Shown here: piece by piece, positions 43,753 through 52,224 of the stretch | Numbering within the stretch: position 1 is the stretch's first letter | Layout: each line of letters opens with the position of its first letter | Assembly: GCA_965198185.1 (NCBI GenBank) | Contig: CBDAOU010000002.1 | Location: 1,860,001-1,924,000 of the forward strand | DNA: 64,000 nucleotides | Origin: JAJECS01 sp965198185 | GTDB taxonomy: Bacteria; Chloroflexota; UBA11872 | Direction of reading: 5' to 3' | Notes under the pieces: generated by a model | Database searches by the model: none | What the model saw: the letters and a program-made list of their open reading frames with translations, nothing else | Told to the model about the DNA's origin: nothing | Translations under genes and position numbers: made by a program

Positions 43753-44775
43753 TTAGGACCCGTCGACGTCGAGGGCTGCGAGCGCCTCTTCCGCCTTGCG
43801 CTTCTTGGCGGGGTCGCGATCGCGGGCGACGATGCGCTGTAGGGTGGCACGGGCCTCGATGCCGCCCTTGGCGGCCACTTCGAAGGCCATGGCGTCGCGC
43901 TTTTCGTTGTACTGCGTATCATACTCCGCAATGTCGAGGTCCCAGTCGCGCCAGTAGTACTGGTGCTGTCCCGGCGCCCAGCCGGCGTAAATCTCCTCCC
44001 AGGTGACATCGGGATCATGCGGCCCGAGGCTGCCCGGCGCGATGGGATCGGCCATCCGCTGAAAGCGCAGGTCCACCGACAGCCGCAGCCGCTGGCCGGT
44101 GGCCGGGGCCCCGCGATGGACGGACATGCTGTGAAAGAACAGCACGTCACCCTGCTCGAACGTGCCGCCAACCCACGCGCCGTCCAGCGGATCGGTGATT
44201 TCGGTGCCGCTGGCGCCAAGCGCCGGGGCGAAGTCGAACACGCCCTGTCGGTGGGACCCGGCGGCAATCTCAAGCCCACCCATCTCCGCCGATAGGTCGG
44301 TCAGCGGAATCCAGGCCGTGATCGTGTCGGCGGCGCCTTGCACGGGCACAAAGTCCTGGTGCGCCGGCGTGGTGTAGGCCACGCGTTCGGGAAACATCAC
44401 GCGGGCGATGACGCGAGGTTGCGGTATCACAGGGGCGTCCAGCAGCCCGCCGATGAGGTCCAGCAACTCGGAGCGGTGCTGCATGGCGTGAAACGCGGGC
44501 ACGCTGTAGAGCTGGTTGTAGACCCTCTGGTATTCCGGCTCAGGCTCGACGGCAAAGGCGCTCAAGTCGGCGATCTGGTCCGTTGGCGGGCTGTCGGCGG
44601 CGATCCAGCCGGCATCGCGCAGCACGGTGAGGAATTGGCGTCGCAGGTCTTCGACCACCGGCGGCGGCAGAAGGCCGCGAACGAAGAGGTAGCCGTCGCG
44701 GTCGAATCGACCACGGGCGTCGGCGGCGTCGCCGACGATATCGGTGGCGTCGAAGAAGGGCCGAACGTCGCTCAT
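43753..44775 (-). CDS. Phytanoyl-CoA dioxygenase family protein (fifth copy)
   Basis: A 340-residue PhyH-family oxygenase. Iron ligands: H139 and D141 in 'TTPAHQDFVP' and H220 in 'FHSMSVHRGAP', with R229/R231 ('GQRLRLSVD') for 2-oxoglutarate. 'EIAAGSHRQGVFDF' is the family loop. It is as distant from the tandem trio as from the 16-kb copy. It lies directly downstream of mqnD on the same strand with about 48 bp between, so it could be the last gene of the mqn operon. ATG 44775 was chosen; ATG 44796 adds seven residues. Substrate unknown. Confidence 0.88.
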   Translation of the reverse strand: MSDVRPFFDATDIVGDAADARGRFDRDGYLFVRGLLPPPVVEDLRRQFLTVLRDAGWIAADSPPTDQIADLSAFAVEPEPEYQRVYNQLYSVPAFHAMQHRSELLDLIGGLLDAPVIPQPRVIARVMFPERVAYTTPAHQDFVPVQGAADTITAWIPLTDLSAEMGGLEIAAGSHRQGVFDFAPALGASGTEITDPLDGAWVGGTFEQGDVLFFHSMSVHRGAPATGQRLRLSVDLRFQRMADPIAPGSLGPHDPDVTWEEIYAGWAPGQHQYYWRDWDLDIAEYDTQYNEKRDAMAFEVAAKGGIEARATLQRIVARDRDPAKKRKAEEALAALDVDGS

Positions 44776-44823
44776 AGTGAGACTTTCGGGAGCCATGTCG
44801 TCGTGCGTGAGTGTAGCGAGCGG

Positions 44824-45660
44824 CTAGACACGGAGAATGTCCAGCGGCGGCAAGGCGTCCAGCAGGCCGGCTTGAACGGCGCGGCGGTACAGCGCGTCGA
44901 GGCCGTCAGCGCCCTGCGTCCCCATGTCACGGGTCAGATCGTTGACGTACATGCGCGTGAATGCCGCGGTGAGGTCCGCGCCAACCTCCGGGGCAAAGCT
45001 GCGCGCGTAGGCCAGTGCAGGCTCGGGATGCGCGTCGGCCCAGGCGATGGATGCGCTCAGGGCGGCCGCCAGCGCGCGCTGCCGGGACTCGGCCAGCCCG
45101 CGCCGCACGACGTTAAGGCCCAGCGGCAAGGGGAGACCGGCCGCGGTGAACCAACGCTCGCCCAGATCAACTTGCTTGGTCAATCCGTACTCGCCGTAGT
45201 TGAGCTGGCCCTCGTGAATGACGATTCCCGCCGTCACCGATCCGTCCCGCACCGCCGGCAGCACGTCGGCAAACGCCATTTCGACCGGCTGAAATGGGGG
45301 AAGGAAGATCCGTCCGAGGAGATAGGCCGTGGTGTGCTCGCCGGGGATCGCGATCCGCGCATCCCGGATTTCGGTCTCTGCGTGGCGGGCGACGACGATC
45401 GGGCCGTAGTTGAGGCCCATGGACGAACCGCAGGCCGTGATGCGGTACTGGTCGGCGACAAAGGGATAGGCGCCCGCCGACACCTGGGACATGTCGAGGT
45501 CGCCGGCAAAGGCGCGCCGATTCAACGCCTGAATGTCGGCGTGAATCTCGGCATATCCCGCCGGGTCCAGGCCTTCAACAGTCACCTGGCCGTGCGCGAG
45601 CGCGTAGAACATGAAGGCGTCGTCGGCGTCGGGGCTGTGGCCCACGGTCACCCGCGCCAT
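44824..45660 (-). CDS. mqnD: 1,4-dihydroxy-6-naphthoate synthase
   Basis: A 278-residue periplasmic-binding-like enzyme of the futalosine menaquinone pathway, which converts cyclic dehypoxanthine futalosine to 1,4-dihydroxy-6-naphthoate. 'VGHSPDADDAFMFYALAHGQ' at the N-terminus is the MqnD signature; 'DMSQVSAGAYPFVADQYRIT' and 'AIPGEHTTAYLLGRIF' line the pocket. The catalytic histidine is probably the one in 'VIHEGQLNYGEYGL'. It starts at ATG 45660, 13 bp after the mqnC stop. The four mqn genes are contiguous and in one orientation. Confidence 0.9.
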   Translation of the reverse strand: MARVTVGHSPDADDAFMFYALAHGQVTVEGLDPAGYAEIHADIQALNRRAFAGDLDMSQVSAGAYPFVADQYRITACGSSMGLNYGPIVVARHAETEIRDARIAIPGEHTTAYLLGRIFLPPFQPVEMAFADVLPAVRDGSVTAGIVIHEGQLNYGEYGLTKQVDLGERWFTAAGLPLPLGLNVVRRGLAESRQRALAAALSASIAWADAHPEPALAYARSFAPEVGADLTAAFTRMYVNDLTRDMGTQGADGLDALYRRAVQAGLLDALPPLDILRV

Positions 45661-45673
45661 GGCGGGCTCGCGG

Positions 45674-46777
45674 TCAGACGCCAGGGGGCGGCTCGTCGAA
45701 CGTGCGCAAGATCTCGTAGAAGCTATTGCGCTGGGCGGGGACGAAGCCGGCCTCGCGGATCATGGTTTGCGTTTCGGCAATGCTGGTCCGCGCGTAGTGG
45801 CCGGCTTCCTGCATCACGTTCTCCTCGAAGAGCGTGCCGCCGAAGTCGTCGGCGCCGAAATGCAGCGCCACCTGCCCGACTTTCTTGCCTTCGCTGAACC
45901 ACGACGCATCCACATGGTCCACGTTGTCCAGGAAGAGCCGCGACGCGGCCAGGATGCGCAGATAGCGGTTGGCCGACGCCCGGTCGCCCTTGAGCTTGCG
46001 TCCGAGCGGCGTCTGGCCGGGGGCGAAGCTCCAGGGGATGAACGCCGTGAAGCCGCCCGTCTCATCCTGCAGGTCTCGCACGCGCGAGAGGTGCTCCACG
46101 AGGTCGTCGTTGGTTTCCACATGCCCATACATCATGGTGGCGGTGCTGCGCACGCCGGCCAGGTGCGCGGCGCGATGGACCGCGATCCACTCGTCGGCGT
46201 CCATCTTGAGCGGGCTGATCGCATGCCGGACGCGGTTGGTGAGCACCTCCGCGCCGCCGCCGGGAAAGGTGCGTTGACCCGCCGCGAAGAGCGCCGCCAT
46301 GATCTCGCCGTAGTCAAGCCCCGAGACCTTGGCCATCTCATAGACTTCGGGCGCCGACCAAAAATGCGGCGTAAGCCCGGGGAACCGCGCCCGCGTGGCG
46401 CGCACCATGTCGGTGTAGTAGTCGAAGGGGAGCTCAGGGTTCAGGCCGCCCTGCATGAGCACGGTGGTGCACCCCATCTCGACCGCCGCCTCCATGCGCG
46501 TGAGCATCTCGTCGACGGAATGCGTGTAGGCGTCGGGCGCCGTGCTGGTATGGGGACGGTAGAAGGCGCAGAAGGTGCAGTAGGCGTCACAGAGGTTGGT
46601 GTAGTTGAGGTTGGTGTCGACGACGTAGGTGACCATGGACTCAGGGTGCCGCTGGAACCTGACCTCATTGGCCAGCGCGCCCATTTCGATCAGCGGCGCG
46701 TCGCTCAGGAGGACCGCGGCGTCCGCGGTCGAGAGCCGCTCTCCATCGCGCACCTTGGTCTCGATCGCCCGCATCAT
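45674..46777 (-). CDS. mqnC: Cyclic dehypoxanthine futalosine synthase (radical SAM)
   Basis: A 367-residue radical SAM enzyme. C63, C67 and C70 ('NLCDAYCTFCAFYRP') hold the cluster. 'MQGGLNPELPFDYYTDMVRA', 'GLDYGEIMAALFAAGQRTFP' with 'GGGAEVL', and 'TATMMYGHVETNDDLVEHL' are characteristic of MqnC. It cyclises dehypoxanthine futalosine in menaquinone synthesis. The ATG at 46777 overlaps the mqnA stop (ATGA), indicating translational coupling. The intermediate futalosine hydrolase MqnB is not encoded in the window. Confidence 0.92.
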   Translation of the reverse strand: MMRAIETKVRDGERLSTADAAVLLSDAPLIEMGALANEVRFQRHPESMVTYVVDTNLNYTNLCDAYCTFCAFYRPHTSTAPDAYTHSVDEMLTRMEAAVEMGCTTVLMQGGLNPELPFDYYTDMVRATRARFPGLTPHFWSAPEVYEMAKVSGLDYGEIMAALFAAGQRTFPGGGAEVLTNRVRHAISPLKMDADEWIAVHRAAHLAGVRSTATMMYGHVETNDDLVEHLSRVRDLQDETGGFTAFIPWSFAPGQTPLGRKLKGDRASANRYLRILAASRLFLDNVDHVDASWFSEGKKVGQVALHFGADDFGGTLFEENVMQEAGHYARTSIAETQTMIREAGFVPAQRNSFYEILRTFDEPPPGV

Positions 46778-47532
46778 GCGGCGTCCTGGACGCTCACCTG
46801 CGCATCCAGCTCCTGGAATCGGTCGAGCGCCTCCCACGTACGCGGACCGAAGCGGTATTGGAACGTCCCGAGATAGCGGCGCACCGCTTCCGCGTCGAGC
46901 CCAAGCTCCGGGCGTCGAGCGGCCAGCGCCCCGAGATCGGCAAGGTTGACAGTGAGCTGACGATCCAGGTAGTCCACGGCCGCCGCGACATTCGCGGCCG
47001 CCACCCCCGCACGCTGCATCCAGGCTGCGAACACGAACGGCAGCCCGGTCCACTCGTGCCAGGCGGCGGCGAGATCGGTGACATGGGGAAAGCGCGGATC
47101 GTGTGGCGTCTGCAGCAGTGCACGGTCGCCGATGAGCAGAAAGGCGTCGGCGGGCGTCTGCAAGGGCACCAGCTGGTAGCCGCCGACAGCGTAGTGCCGG
47201 CGCAAGAGCACGCCGAGCAACCGGGCCGACGTGGCCGTATCGTCGATGACGCCAATGCGCCGCCCGCCAAGGTCGGCGGGCGGAACCTGTGAGAACAGAA
47301 GGACGGACTTGGCGTCGGCCTGCGTGGCAATGCCCATCCCGCCCACCGGCATGAACAGGTCCGGGTGGTCGAAGGCCGCAACCACCGGCAGCGGCGCCAC
47401 GTCGACCTGACCACCTTGCACCAGGTCGATCATGGCCCGCGGGGTTGCGGTGCGCGCCTCGGCTCGGACCAGGTCATCGCCGAAAAACGGCTCGGTATTC
47501 AGGTAGGGAATGCGTCCGAGGCTATGCGGCAT
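46774..47532 (-). CDS. mqnA: Chorismate dehydratase
   Basis: A 252-residue enzyme that dehydrates chorismate to 3-[(1-carboxyvinyl)oxy]benzoate, the entry step of the futalosine route. 'LGRIPYLNTEPFF' begins the periplasmic-binding-type fold, 'LVQGGQVDVAPLPVVAAF' and 'GDRALLQTPHDPRFPHVTDL' are typical MqnA segments, and 'WHEWTGLPFVFAAW' is strongly conserved. It overlaps the end of mqnE by 11 bp and the start of mqnC by 4 bp. ATG 47532 was chosen; upstream frame has no family similarity. Confidence 0.9.
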   Translation of the reverse strand: MPHSLGRIPYLNTEPFFGDDLVRAEARTATPRAMIDLVQGGQVDVAPLPVVAAFDHPDLFMPVGGMGIATQADAKSVLLFSQVPPADLGGRRIGVIDDTATSARLLGVLLRRHYAVGGYQLVPLQTPADAFLLIGDRALLQTPHDPRFPHVTDLAAAWHEWTGLPFVFAAWMQRAGVAAANVAAAVDYLDRQLTVNLADLGALAARRPELGLDAEAVRRYLGTFQYRFGPRTWEALDRFQELDAQVSVQDAA

Positions 47533-48628
47533 GGGTGCGCATGACGTTGTAGGTGGCATTGCGCTCCACGGGCATCTTGCCGGCCGACCGGATGAGCCCC
47601 ACGAGCTGTGTCCGGGCAACCCCTACCGGGCTGTCGGCAAGCGCCGCGTGGGCGATGCGCTCGGTGCCGATGGTGCCGTCAAGGTCGTCGGCGCCAAAGT
47701 TGAGACCGATCGAGGCCGTCTCCTCGCCGGTCATCACCCAGTAGGCCTTGATGTGCGGGAAGTTGTCGAGCATCAGCCGGGCGGTGGCGATCATGCGCAG
47801 ATCGTCGATGGCGCTGGCGTGACGCGGCACGAGATTCGTGGTGCCGAGCTGATATTCCAAGGGGATGAAGCACAGGAACCCACCGGTGACATCCTGGGCC
47901 TCACGGAGGCGCAGGAAGTGGTGGATGCGCTCGGCGGGCGTCTCGATATGCCCGTAGAGCATCGTCGCGTTGGACTTGAGGCCCATGCGGTGGGCCAGGT
48001 GGTGAATCTCGATCCAGCGGTCGGCGCCGGCCTTGCCGCGAAACAGCTCGCGTCTGACGCGCTCGGAGAAGACCTCGGCGCCGCCGCCCGGCATCGAGCT
48101 GAGGCCGGCAGCGATCATGCGCTCCAGCACCTCGGCGTCCGACAGCTTGAAGCGCTTGTGGAAATAGTCGACTTCGGCCGCGGTGAAGGCCTTGATTTGG
48201 ACAGCCGGCCGCTCGTCCTTGATCGCGCGCAGGAGGTCCTCATACCACTCGAATGGGATGTCTGGATGGTGGCCGCCGACGATATGGACTTCGTGCACGT
48301 CCGGCGGAATCTGCCCCAGGATCTGCGGGATCGAGTACTCGTAGGCGTGGGCGTCGCCGCGCTTGGCCGCGAAGTCGCAAAACTTGCAGGACAGCACGCA
48401 GATGTTCGTGGGATTGATGTGAACGTTAAGCGTGAAATAGACGCGGTCGCCGGAGCGTTGACGAGCCGCCCAATCCGCGATGCGGCCCAGACCCAGGATG
48501 TCCGGCGTTTGGAGACAGCGGAGCCCGTCAGCCTCGCTCAGGCGCCGCCCTTGCTGAACGCTGTCCCAGATGGGCTCGAGCGCCGCGTCGCGAAATCGCA
48601 TGTCCGGCCGTGTCGGCGCTTCACGCAT
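47522..48628 (-). CDS. mqnE: Aminofutalosine synthase (radical SAM)
   Basis: A 368-residue radical SAM enzyme that joins the MqnA product to SAM to form aminofutalosine. C77, C81 and C84 ('NICVLSCKFCDFAAKRG') are the cluster ligands. 'YFTLNVHINPTN' precedes them, and 'VGGHHPDIPFEWYEDLLRAI', 'PGGGAEVFSERVRRELF' and 'HIETPAERIHHFLRLRE' are typical of MqnE. ATG 48628 overlaps the end of the tetR gene by 8 bp, indicating coupled expression. ATG 48601 is a less likely start. Confidence 0.92.
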   Translation of the reverse strand: MREAPTRPDMRFRDAALEPIWDSVQQGRRLSEADGLRCLQTPDILGLGRIADWAARQRSGDRVYFTLNVHINPTNICVLSCKFCDFAAKRGDAHAYEYSIPQILGQIPPDVHEVHIVGGHHPDIPFEWYEDLLRAIKDERPAVQIKAFTAAEVDYFHKRFKLSDAEVLERMIAAGLSSMPGGGAEVFSERVRRELFRGKAGADRWIEIHHLAHRMGLKSNATMLYGHIETPAERIHHFLRLREAQDVTGGFLCFIPLEYQLGTTNLVPRHASAIDDLRMIATARLMLDNFPHIKAYWVMTGEETASIGLNFGADDLDGTIGTERIAHAALADSPVGVARTQLVGLIRSAGKMPVERNATYNVMRTHAA

Positions 48629-49271
48629 TGGCCGGGGTCCTCGACGCCGCAAGTTGACGGACGTCAATGCCCACGCTCTGGAGCAGCAAATGCCGCAGCG
48701 CGGGATAGGTCATGTGCAACGGCCCGTGGTCCGGGTCGTGCAGCCAGTTGACGACGATCTCGCTGATGGCGCCAAACCAGGCCGTCGCGATGAGATCGGT
48801 GTTGCACGGCTCGAGGGTTCCCTCGGCAACCGCGGCGTCCAAGTGCCGGCGAATCAAGTCGGCGAACTGCTGCCGCACGAACAGGAGATCGTCGCCGAAG
48901 GCGCGCCCGGCGCCCGCGACCTCGACCAGCGTGACGCGCGCCAGCGTGCGGTGCTTGGTGAAGATGTCGATGACCGAGAGCAGCGCGGCGTCGAGCCGAT
49001 GGATGGCGGTTGGCTCGTCGACGAGCTCCCGCTCGACGCGCTCCACGAGATTGGACGCCAGCTCGCGAACCAGGGCGCGGAAGATGGCCTCTTTGCTCGG
49101 GAAGTGAAAGTAGGCCGTGCCCTTGGATCGACCGGCGCGGGAGACGATGTCGTCGACAGCCGCGCGGTGATAGCCCTTTTCGCCAAAGACGTTGAGGGCG
49201 GATTCAAGCAGCGCGCGCCGGGTGGCGTCTCGTTTCGTACTGCGACGGGCCCCCGGAAGACGGAGTTGCAC
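48621..49271 (-). CDS. TetR family transcriptional regulator of the mqn operon
   Basis: A 216-residue TetR-type repressor. The N-terminal HTH is 'RDATRRALLESALNVFGEKG' followed by 'YHRAAVDDIVSRAGRSKGTA' and 'YFHFPSKEAIFRALV', the standard TetR DNA-binding domain. The C-terminal 130 residues form an all-helical ligand domain ending near 'SVGIDVRQLAASRTPANA'. It is the first gene of the mqn operon and lies 15 bp downstream of a 20-bp palindrome (49286-49305), which is likely its operator. GTG 49271 was chosen because the frame upstream covers the operator. Ligand unknown. Confidence 0.88.
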   Translation of the reverse strand: MQLRLPGARRSTKRDATRRALLESALNVFGEKGYHRAAVDDIVSRAGRSKGTAYFHFPSKEAIFRALVRELASNLVERVERELVDEPTAIHRLDAALLSVIDIFTKHRTLARVTLVEVAGAGRAFGDDLLFVRQQFADLIRRHLDAAVAEGTLEPCNTDLIATAWFGAISEIVVNWLHDPDHGPLHMTYPALRHLLLQSVGIDVRQLAASRTPANA

Positions 49272-49285
49272 GGCCGATCCACGAG

Positions 49286-49305
49286 AACTGACTGCCCAGT
49301 CAGTT
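49286..49305. promoter_or_regulatory. Palindromic TetR operator candidate
   Basis: 'AACTGACTGCCCAGTCAGTT' is an inverted repeat with nine-base arms (AACTGACTG/CAGTCAGTT) around CC. It lies in the 74-bp gap upstream of tetR, 15 bp before its GTG. Its size, A/T-flanked 'TGACTG' arms and position agree with TetR-family operators, so the repressor probably controls itself and mqnEACD. Confidence 0.75.
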
Positions 49306-49345
49306 TGGCTTACGCGGTTTTCCGTCGTCAACTGGCGGGACCGGG

Positions 49346-50086
49346 CTAGACCCGAATACGGGCGAAGTTCATGCGCAGCGGCGCGAGGGCGTCGCGGTTG
49401 AGGATCACGGTGGCCGGCATGGCGTCGCCCCGCTGGACCGGAACGGCCCAGCCGCCAAACCGGTCGCCCAGAACGGTGGCGCGGGAGGTGACCCACATGC
49501 GCCCGCCGTCGAAGGGCGATACCAGCATGGTGCCGATGGCCTGCTCCCCGCCGGACAGCGCGGCGGCGAAGACCAAGCCCACTTGCGCGCCGGACACCGC
49601 GCCAAACGCCGAGTCCCAGACCTGGGCCATGAACTGGCGCTCCATCATGCTGGCCGCGGCGCGGCGCGGGTCTTTCACGTTCACGCCGCGCGCCCGCAGG
49701 CTCGCCTCGGCAGATGCGATGAGCGTGTCCCGCGACTTGAAGAACTGGTCGCGTGCCGCCTCGACGCGCGTGCGGTAGGCCTCCATCGGATCGAAGGGCA
49801 GCAGCACGACGAGCGCGGCCGGCACCTGCCGCGGATCGACATCGAGCGCCACCCTCACCTGATACGCGGGCGACGGGCGGGGCGGGGCGTCTTCCTTGCC
49901 GGGTTCGCCAGGCGCCGGCGCGGATTCCGCGGCCTGGGCCTCGCTTGGCGGCTCGGGCGCAGGCTCGGCGGCTGGCGGAGATGGCTCGGCGGCCGGCGGC
50001 GCCGCCGGAGGCGGTGGCGGTGAGGCCGGCAGCGGCTGACCGCTAGGACCAAAGAGAACGGGCCGGTTGTTCTTGCGTTGGGCCAC
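49346..50086 (-). CDS. Hypothetical protein with Pro/Ala-rich linker
   Basis: A 246-residue protein that starts 'VAQRKNNRPVLFGPSGQPLP', then has a low-complexity Pro/Ala/Glu linker (about 24-66) and a folded C-terminal domain (about 70-246; 'RVALDVDPRQVPAALVVLLP', 'SMMERQFMAQVWDSAFGAVS'). There is no signal peptide or membrane helix. I do not recognise the family. GTG 50086 follows 'GGGGAGTTGACGTC'. It is divergent from the aldolase gene and 74 bp upstream of tetR on the same strand; joint transcription is unlikely given the operator between. Confidence 0.65.
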   Translation of the reverse strand: MAQRKNNRPVLFGPSGQPLPASPPPPPAAPPAAEPSPPAAEPAPEPPSEAQAAESAPAPGEPGKEDAPPRPSPAYQVRVALDVDPRQVPAALVVLLPFDPMEAYRTRVEAARDQFFKSRDTLIASAEASLRARGVNVKDPRRAAASMMERQFMAQVWDSAFGAVSGAQVGLVFAAALSGGEQAIGTMLVSPFDGGRMWVTSRATVLGDRFGGWAVPVQRGDAMPATVILNRDALAPLRMNFARIRV

Positions 50087-50243
50087 GACGTCAACTCCCC
50101 ACAGCAGTGCGGGGCATGCTACCGCACCCATGGTCCCGGACTGGCGCCAAGCACCGTCGGCGCGCCAAGTATTCTTGAAAGAACCTCGCAGCTGCCCGTC
50201 AGATATGGGCGGCGGTCCATCGTGTCCGAGAGGAGAGCGTCCG

Positions 50244-51290
50244 ATGCCGCTGGTGCCCATGCGCGTGCTGCTGGACCACGCGGCCGCCAACGACTATGGG
50301 ATCGCCGCGTTCAACGTGAACTTCATGGAGCAGATCCAGGCCATCATGGAGGCGGCGGACGAGGCGGACGCGCCGGTGATCATCCAGGCCAGCCGCGGCG
50401 CGCGCGAATACACCAACGACATATATCTCCGCCACCTGATGCTGGCCGCCGCCCAGCTCTATCCACACGTGCCCGTGGCGATGCACCAGGACCATGGCAA
50501 CAGCCCCGAAACTTGCGCGAGCGCGATTGAGCAGGGATTTACGAGCGTGATGATGGATGGGTCGCTCGAGGCCGACGGCAAGACGCCAGCCTCCTACGAG
50601 TACAACGTTGCCGTGACGCGTGAGGTCGTGACGATGGCCCACGCCAAGGGAGTGACAGTTGAAGGCGAGCTGGGCGTACTCGGAAGCCTGGAAACCGGAC
50701 TCGGCGACCAGGAAGACGGGCACGGCGCCGAGGGTCCGATCGATCGCGAGCAGCTGCTCACCGATCCGGACCAGGCCGAGGAGTTCGTGGCCGCGACGGG
50801 CGTGGACGCGCTGGCGGTGGCGATCGGCACGAGCCACGGCGCTTACAAGTTCAGCCGCAAGCCCGACGCGGGCGTGCTGGTGATGGACCGCATTCGGGAG
50901 ATCCACCGGCGCCTGCCCAATACGCACCTGGTGATGCACGGCAGCTCATCCGTGCCGCAGCACCTGCAAGACGTGATCAACGCCCATGGCGGCAAGATGC
51001 GGCAGACCTATGGCGTGCCCATTGCGGAGATCCAAGCGGGCATTCGCCATGGGGTGCGCAAGATCAACGTCGACACCGACAACCGCATGGCCATCACCGG
51101 GGCCATTCGCAAGGTGCTGCATGAAGACCCGGGCGAGTTCGATCCGCGCAAGTACCTGAGCCCGGCGCGCGACGCGATGAAGCAAGTGTGCCTGGAGCGC
51201 ATGCAGGCGTTCGGGATGGCCGGTCAGGGATCCCGCGTGCCGCATATCGGGCTGGACGCCATGGCCAGCGAGTACGCGGCGCCGGCCTAG
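50244..51290 (+). CDS. fba: Class II fructose-bisphosphate aldolase
   Basis: A 348-residue zinc-dependent aldolase. 'VAMHQDHGNSPETCASAIEQ' gives the catalytic Asp83 and zinc ligand His84; 'VEGELGVLGS' provides the Glu, 'GTSHGAYKF' and 'VMHGSSSVP' the remaining zinc histidines. 'VRKINVDTDNRMAITGAIRK' is the phosphate-binding region. It cleaves fructose 1,6-bisphosphate to triose phosphates in glycolysis or makes it in gluconeogenesis. ATG 50244 follows 'GAGGAGAGCGTCCG'. The sequence resembles the longer, Calvin-cycle-type class IIA/B members. A related tagatose-type substrate cannot be excluded. Confidence 0.88.
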   Translation: MPLVPMRVLLDHAAANDYGIAAFNVNFMEQIQAIMEAADEADAPVIIQASRGAREYTNDIYLRHLMLAAAQLYPHVPVAMHQDHGNSPETCASAIEQGFTSVMMDGSLEADGKTPASYEYNVAVTREVVTMAHAKGVTVEGELGVLGSLETGLGDQEDGHGAEGPIDREQLLTDPDQAEEFVAATGVDALAVAIGTSHGAYKFSRKPDAGVLVMDRIREIHRRLPNTHLVMHGSSSVPQHLQDVINAHGGKMRQTYGVPIAEIQAGIRHGVRKINVDTDNRMAITGAIRKVLHEDPGEFDPRKYLSPARDAMKQVCLERMQAFGMAGQGSRVPHIGLDAMASEYAAPA

Positions 51291-51307
51291 GCCGACAACT
51301 CATCCCC

Positions 51308-51895
51308 GTGCGGATCGAGCGGGAGACGCTGCGGCTGCTCCGGGCGAGCGGCCGGGCGGCGGCCCGCGCCTGGTTGGACGGCGGCGCGCGCGAGGCCCTG
51401 GACGGGATTGCGGCGGCGGTGCACGTTCCCGAGCTTCAAAGTCCGGGCACTGGCGCGATCAGCCCTCAGGCGGCAACGCACCTCGGGCACGCCATCGGCG
51501 AAGCGCTGCGTGCGGAGCAAGACACCGACCGAACCACGCTGGCGCTGGCGGCGGCAGTGCTCGCATCACCGAATCCGTCGCATCGAATGGTCGGACCGCA
51601 CGTGCTGACACCGTTGGCGCGGCAATCTCCGGCGTGCGCAGGCCAGATCTTGCAGCTGGCCGATCTGTGCGCCGATGCCGCGGCGGCGGCCGCTCTGGCC
51701 ATTCCGCTGGCGGCCGCGGTGTCGCGCGACCCCAGCACGGCCATCGTCGGTCTTGGTGGTCTCGAGGAGACCCCGCGAAGGCGGCTGGCGCTGCAGGCCA
51801 CCAGCCAGGCGCTGTTCTCCCGGGAGCCGGAGTTGGCGCGGACGGTGTCAGGGGCGATCGCGGAAGCCTCCCGCCGGGCACCGCCGGTCGACTAG
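51308..51895 (+). CDS. Hypothetical protein (195 residues)
   Basis: An alanine-rich, predicted helical protein starting 'MRIERETLRLLRASGRAAAR' from GTG 51308, 17 bp after fba. It has no catalytic motif, membrane segment or signal peptide that I can recognise. Cotranscription with fba is likely. Its stop shares a CTAG with the stop of the convergent DUF971 gene. Confidence 0.6.
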   Translation: MRIERETLRLLRASGRAAARAWLDGGAREALDGIAAAVHVPELQSPGTGAISPQAATHLGHAIGEALRAEQDTDRTTLALAAAVLASPNPSHRMVGPHVLTPLARQSPACAGQILQLADLCADAAAAAALAIPLAAAVSRDPSTAIVGLGGLEETPRRRLALQATSQALFSREPELARTVSGAIAEASRRAPPVD

Positions 51896-52224
51896 GCGCC
51901 GCCTCCATGCGTCGCGCCAAAGCCATCGGCCAGGGCGCGCAAGTCCTCCCATGGATAGATGCCCGTTGCGTGGCCATCCGTCCAGGTGAAGGTCAGAGCG
52001 TAGTGGCCGACCGGGGCGATGCGCACCGCGCCTATGTCGGACGGAACGGTGTCCGGATCGAGCTGGGGAGCGCCGGTGAGCTCGTTGCGGCACACGGCGC
52101 AGCCACAGGCAAGACGGATTTCGCGCAAAGGAAGGGTTGACTCCGCGCCGTCGGCCCACGTGATCGTGAGCGCGCCCTCGCCCACCCGCCGCAGGCCGGT
52201 CGGCGTCGTCGCCGCATCCGTCAT
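51892..52224 (-). CDS. DUF971 (GBBH-like N-terminal) domain protein
   Basis: A 110-residue single-domain protein of the gamma-butyrobetaine hydroxylase N-terminal-like family (DUF971). The family pattern is 'LTITWADGAESTLPLREIRL' followed by 'ACGCAVC', then 'VGHYALTFTWTDGHATGIYP' and 'WEDLRAL'. The 'ACGCAVC' cysteines may bind zinc, as suggested for the family. Its start ATG 52224 overlaps the stop of the nucleotidyltransferase gene (TGATG), so translation is coupled. Function is uncertain; some relatives are linked to iron-sulfur proteins. Confidence 0.85.
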   Translation of the reverse strand: MTDAATTPTGLRRVGEGALTITWADGAESTLPLREIRLACGCAVCRNELTGAPQLDPDTVPSDIGAVRIAPVGHYALTFTWTDGHATGIYPWEDLRALADGFGATHGGGA

